Shown here piece after piece: positions 61,068 through 64,000 of a stretch of 64,000 nucleotides of DNA. Numbering within the stretch: position 1 is the stretch's first letter; each line of letters opens with the position of its first letter. The notes beneath the pieces were generated by a model. It ran no database searches and was not told the origin of the DNA. It saw nothing but the letters and a program-made list of their open reading frames with translations. Source of the DNA: Atopsyche davidsoni (taxonomy: Eukaryota > Arthropoda > Insecta > Trichoptera > Hydrobiosidae); contig JAILWY010000025.1 in the NCBI GenBank assembly GCA_022113835.1, positions 2,604,001 to 2,668,000 on the forward strand, given 5' to 3'. A program made the translations under genes and the position numbers.

Positions 61068-62042
61068 TGTTACCAACCCGAAGGCAGATGTAGATTGTTT
61101 TAAGTTTAAATTCAATCTAGATGTTATTTGTTATTGTTAAATGGAATGGCGCCCGCCAGACCGACGCCACCTTTTATGTTAAAACTGGTGAATCCCCGTG
61201 TACAACGCGGCTTTGAAAGCTGATCGCCTGGGAATGATGCCCATGGCAAAATAATGACCTAAACCGCCATTATAACTTCGAATTTTAACGACTTACACAT
61301 GCTAGTAAGCTGATATATTTAAACCAGAAAAATAGATCGAATATCTAGGCGTGTGAACAGGAAAACACATTCCTTTCTTTGTTCGTAAACCGTATAAAAG
61401 ACCAATGAGAGCCCCCAAAGGGCTAGTGTTCAACCAGTGTTCGACAAGTGTTCAACAAGTGTTCGACGAGTGTTCGACGAGTGTTCGAAGTGTCTTCTTG
61501 GGGTAACTATGCCCGAAGACAGCACTCCGGTGAGATGTAAATTGCGATCTTATCGTTAATATCCAGCGAGGTTATGAAAAGTTCATTCCTGCTGTGATGA
61601 TCATAAGGACCTTACAAACCCTTATGAGTGGAAAAGCAACGCGCGTAGAAACCACGTCCGCGTGCGTGAAGATACGACCACGGTTTGGCGTATTCTGTGC
61701 TAACATCGCGTCAGGTGACGTAAATATCGTGGGAGGTATTATATACCTCAGTGAATATACCGCCGCGAGTTCGGAAGTATATTGTGACGGATTGTCACGC
61801 AGTTTTAAATTACCGACCCGGAAGTCGGCTTAAAAGTGTTAAATGTAACATGTCTGGAAATCATATATTATAACAAGTTTGTAACAAGTTTAAATAAAAG
61901 ATTACAAGAACGAGCTCTTTGAATTACCTAATATACAGTCCACTGATAGCTTATGAACCTTGGCGAATTTGTAAGCTAAAAATCGAAAGAAAATGAACGT
62001 CTGCCAGTGTCTTGAGAACTATACCTGGTAGCGTCGTCAACA
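61068..62042 (+). repeat. Right LTR (975 bp)
   Basis: Same ends as the left LTR. It has six 11-bp repeats (about 61427-61490) and an extra segment at 61780-61935 containing AATAAA (61893-61898), the likely poly(A) signal. The TATA box is at 61393-61400. Confidence 0.9.
61893..61898 (+). terminator. LTR polyadenylation signal
   Basis: AATAAA occurs only in the right LTR, in the segment missing from the left one, about 145 bases before the LTR end. Confidence 0.5.
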
Positions 62043-62047
62043 ACATC

Positions 62048-62572
62048 TCTTCACAATTATTCCATTACCGATCCTTTAAATATACTCAGGTCACGGAATA
62101 GGGAGAGCGAGGAGGTTCCTAAAAATAAAATTCTAGAAAGTACTAAAACCTTATCACCTATAAAACCAACTTGATTTTAATACCAACTTTGTAAGCTCCG
62201 CGCTATTCTCTACTCAGATAAAATTAAAACGTAGTTATAACTTGGATTAGTATTACAACTTTTTTATAACTCGATCGAATAACTTATAACTTAGCAGTGG
62301 AAATACAGAGTTATTGATTTTTCAAACTGTAGAGCAGAGGTTCTCAACCTTTTATTCGCAAGAAAAAAAATTCAAAACGCCCCCTTTGACATAATAGTTA
62401 TAATTATACCGATTTTGTATAATGTTGCATGTTAAGTCGTCTTTGGTCGACTAGTACTAGAGCGCGGGTCGCATATAAATATGTTTGCTCGATATGTCGC
62501 GATAAACGCCCCCCTCCCCCCCCCCACGCACAGTTCCGCGCCCGCATATGTGTTCAATTATAACTATTTCTG
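62048..62572. other. Non-coding DNA with a hAT-like terminal motif
   Basis: CAGAGGTTCTCAACCTTTT at 62335 resembles the end of non-autonomous hAT elements. A C run lies at about 62509-62525. No gene is recognised. Confidence 0.4.
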
Positions 62573-62853
62573 AGGACGCCGATCTGTAAGCGTTGTTGGA
62601 TGAAGATGATACGCAAACACAACATCAATTTGCGGAGGCATTAAACTAGCTCGCCAAGGTATTTTCAAACGTTCACATACCACGGGAAAAAATCAAACGG
62701 AAGGAAAATGTGTGCCGCATGAGTTGATTGAGAGACAGTTGGAAAATCAAAGAACCACTTCCGAAATTTTGGTTTTGCGGCACGAAAGAAAGAGTTTCCT
62801 GCATCGAATTGTCACTAGCGATGAGAAGTAGATTAATTTCGAGAATCCTAAAC

Positions 62854-63091
62854 GCAAAAATCGTTAATTAATGGAACTGGTATTTATTTTGTAATACTCC
62901 ATTTTATTACAATAAAATAAAACCAAATGGTTTTGTAGACTACGTTAATTTCACTATTAGCGAGAGCTCTTTCGCCGAACACGGCATCTTCAAGCTTGAA
63001 GATGTTTGTGTTCGGCGAAAGAGCTCTCGCTAATAGTGAAATTAACGTAGTCTCCAAAACCATTTGGTTTTATTTTATTGCAAAAATCGTT
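62854..63091. mobile_element. Hammerhead-bearing foldback inserted in mariner, 12-bp target duplication
   Basis: GCAAAAATCGTT is duplicated at 62854-62865 and 63080-63091, enclosing 214 bp. About 75-bp arms form a near-perfect inverted repeat centred at AGCTTGAAG near 62994. The left end has an extra tail of about 55 bases containing the inverse of ATGGAGTATTACAAAATAAA. The structure matches the 39.5-kb element although the sequence is different. Confidence 0.85.
62956..62996 (-). ncRNA. Hammerhead-like core in the 62.9-kb foldback
   Basis: The minus strand reads CTTGAAGA, T, stem II GCCG-TGTT-CGGC, GAAA, the self-complementary GAGCTC as stem III, then UC. Only the first base of the CUGANGA box differs (UUGAAGA). 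The plus arm repeats it (to about 63035) with stem II broken (TTTG for GCCG). It is the most complete hammerhead-like core in the window. Confidence 0.55.
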
Positions 63092-63561
63092 CACCTGGCA
63101 AAGCATCCTAATCGATGGCACAGCCAAATCGTTTCGGAAAGAAGGCTATGCTATGCGGTAGGACCAGAAAGGAATCGTGTACTATGAGCTTCTGAGACCA
63201 GGCGAAACTGTCAATCAGCAGCGCTACCGACAACTGATCAATCTGACCTACAAACGAATGATATTGCAGCACGACAAAGCTTCGTACCATAGGCCTTTCA
63301 TCGTAAAGGACACCATCAAAACGTTGAAATGGGATCTGCTACCGCACTCGACGTATTCACCAGACCTAGCCCCTTTCGATTTTTATTTGTTTCGGTCGAC
63401 GGCGCATGGATTGGCTGGGCAACACTTGGCCAATTTCGAAAAAGTGTAAAATTGGTTGGATGAATGGTTTTGGTCCGACGCGTCGTTTTATTGTCACAGT
63501 ATTCGTGTACTGACAGAGACATGGCAAAAATGTGTAGCTAGCGAGGGACGATAGTTTGAAT

Positions 63562-63831
63562 AAACCAATTTTTTTGTATTTCTTTTGAAATATTCCACTT
63601 TTCATTGATAAAAAAAAACCAGAAACTTGTGGCACACCTAGTTGGACATATTCAATAATACATGTAATGCACAAAAAACTCCTACGTTTATATTTTTATG
63701 TTAAATAAATAATAAGTAGTAGTAAATAATAGTATAAAAACTCTAGTAATTTCGTCAAATTGGGGAAAACATGCAACGAATAATTATTTTTAATAGCAAT
63801 TTTAAAATGTACATTTATAGCTAAAAATTGT
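63562..63831. other. AT-rich spacer
   Basis: No gene is recognised. It may include the end of the mariner copy, but I could not identify its terminal repeat. Confidence 0.4.
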
Positions 63832-63888
63832 AAACAACAGGTTCTACCCTGTTGTTTATTTTTCGTATTCTACCCGAATACGAAAAAT
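63832..63888. repeat. Two back-to-back perfect hairpins
   Basis: AAACAACAGG (63832-63841) pairs with CCTGTTGTTT (63848-63857). Immediately after, a 13-bp arm (63858-63870) pairs with 63876-63888. Loops are 5-6 bases. Confidence 0.8.
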
Positions 63889-63904
63889 ATACTGCAACAA
63901 TAGA

Positions 63905-64000
63905 AAAAAATTAAATCCCAAAAGTTAGATGCATTCCTTTTTCTAAAGATATTTTTTTTTTTTCTTATAATTTTTTTTTTTTATATGATAAATATGTGTT
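63905..64000. repeat. Dispersed repeat, second copy, cut by the window end
   Basis: It matches 52920-53016 in order (AAAAGTTAGATGCA, then ATATGATAAATATGTGTT). Confidence 0.6.

Larger units (their letters stand above)
57347..62047 (+). mobile_element. Non-autonomous LTR retrotransposon, 4.69 kb, 5-bp target duplication
   Basis: ACATC is duplicated at 57347-57351 and 62043-62047. Between them are two long direct repeats that begin TGTTACC and end GTCAACA, a primer-binding site directly after the left one and a G-rich tract before the right one. The internal region (58147-61067) has one long ORF and about 1 kb of GC-rich non-coding sequence. I find no protease, reverse transcriptase, RNase H or integrase motif, so it must rely on a partner element. 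Ends and duplication fit Gypsy or BEL/Pao; the superfamily is not decided by this sequence. The LTRs are nearly identical where they align, so insertion is recent. Confidence 0.9.
62573..63561 (+). pseudogene. mariner transposase, catalytic part, split by a foldback insertion
   Basis: Before the insertion the translation gives VLLDEDDTQTQHQFAEA-like and QLENQRTTSEILVLRHERK segments, then FLHRIVTSDEK and a stop, INFENPKRKN. After it come RWHSQIVSERR, YYELLRPGETVNQQRYRQL, MILQHDKASYH (second Asp), then TLKWDLLPHSTYSPDLAPFDFYLF with the final Asp, NWLDEWFWSDASFYCHSIRVL and a stop near 63552. This is the DD34D core of mariner. The N-terminus is missing, and stops plus frame changes make it dead. 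Joining the flanks through one copy of the 12-bp duplication restores colinearity with mariner. Confidence 0.85.

Noticed and set aside
1..64000. microRNA genes or host exons
   Set aside because: No mature microRNA I know was recognised on reading and no conserved protein domain outside transposons was found; a systematic search was not possible.

Overview
The window looks like a gene-poor, repeat-rich stretch of an insect nuclear genome. It is strongly AT-rich, with long A/T runs and (TA)n tracts. It carries animal-type transposons (mariner, another Tc1/mariner-like family, hAT, an LTR element), tRNA-like pol III elements and Penelope-type hammerhead motifs, plus a short interstitial CCTAA run, which is the common insect telomere motif. 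I cannot fix the order; a beetle would fit, but that is only an impression. I found no intact host protein-coding gene. Almost every short open frame is a chance frame in AT-rich DNA, in a (TA)n tract, or inside a transposon.

Layout. 1-6.2 kb: AT-rich DNA with little to recognise. 6.2-9.3 kb: a GC-richer patch, a Tc1/mariner-like deletion derivative and a tandem array of about 190 bp units. 10.5-11.8 kb: another GC-richer patch, tandem units carrying (TA)n tracts and nested perfect inverted repeats. 11.79-16.37 kb: an insertion of exactly 400-bp units (3.3 in one orientation, then 8 inverted), each with a tRNA-like sequence with A and B boxes; the whole block sits between 12-bp target-site duplications. 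16.4-26.7 kb: AT-rich DNA with relics of hammerhead-like sequences. 26.68-28.90 kb: a complete 2.2-kb hAT transposon with a dead transposase gene. 30-32 kb: a second, compact copy of the tRNA-like element, a second Tc1-like derivative and more hammerhead relics. 34-37 kb: a broken mariner, a G-run cluster and further relics. 39.5 kb: a hammerhead foldback insertion. 42.1-44.0 kb: a satellite-like array of about 175-bp units arranged as alternating dimers. 47.5-48.2 kb: a third tRNA-like insertion. 48.3-48.6 kb: a GC-rich promoter/enhancer-like block. 57.35-62.05 kb: an LTR retrotransposon with no recognisable pol, one long repeat-built ORF and a primer-binding site repeated three times. 62.6-63.6 kb: a mariner copy split by another hammerhead foldback.

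The most interesting thread joins five insertions. Three carry tRNA-like sequences (11.8, 30.1 and 47.5 kb) and two carry hammerhead-like cores (39.5 and 62.9 kb). Each is flanked by a 12-13 bp target duplication, contains inverted copies of itself, and has its inversion junction inside the structured RNA segment (tRNA-like or hammerhead). A one-sided tail is clear in four of them. This is the architecture expected of Penelope-like or related reverse-transcribed elements. It raises the possibility of a family in which a tRNA-like module takes the place of the hammerhead ribozyme. The structural facts are read from the sequence; the mechanism is inference.
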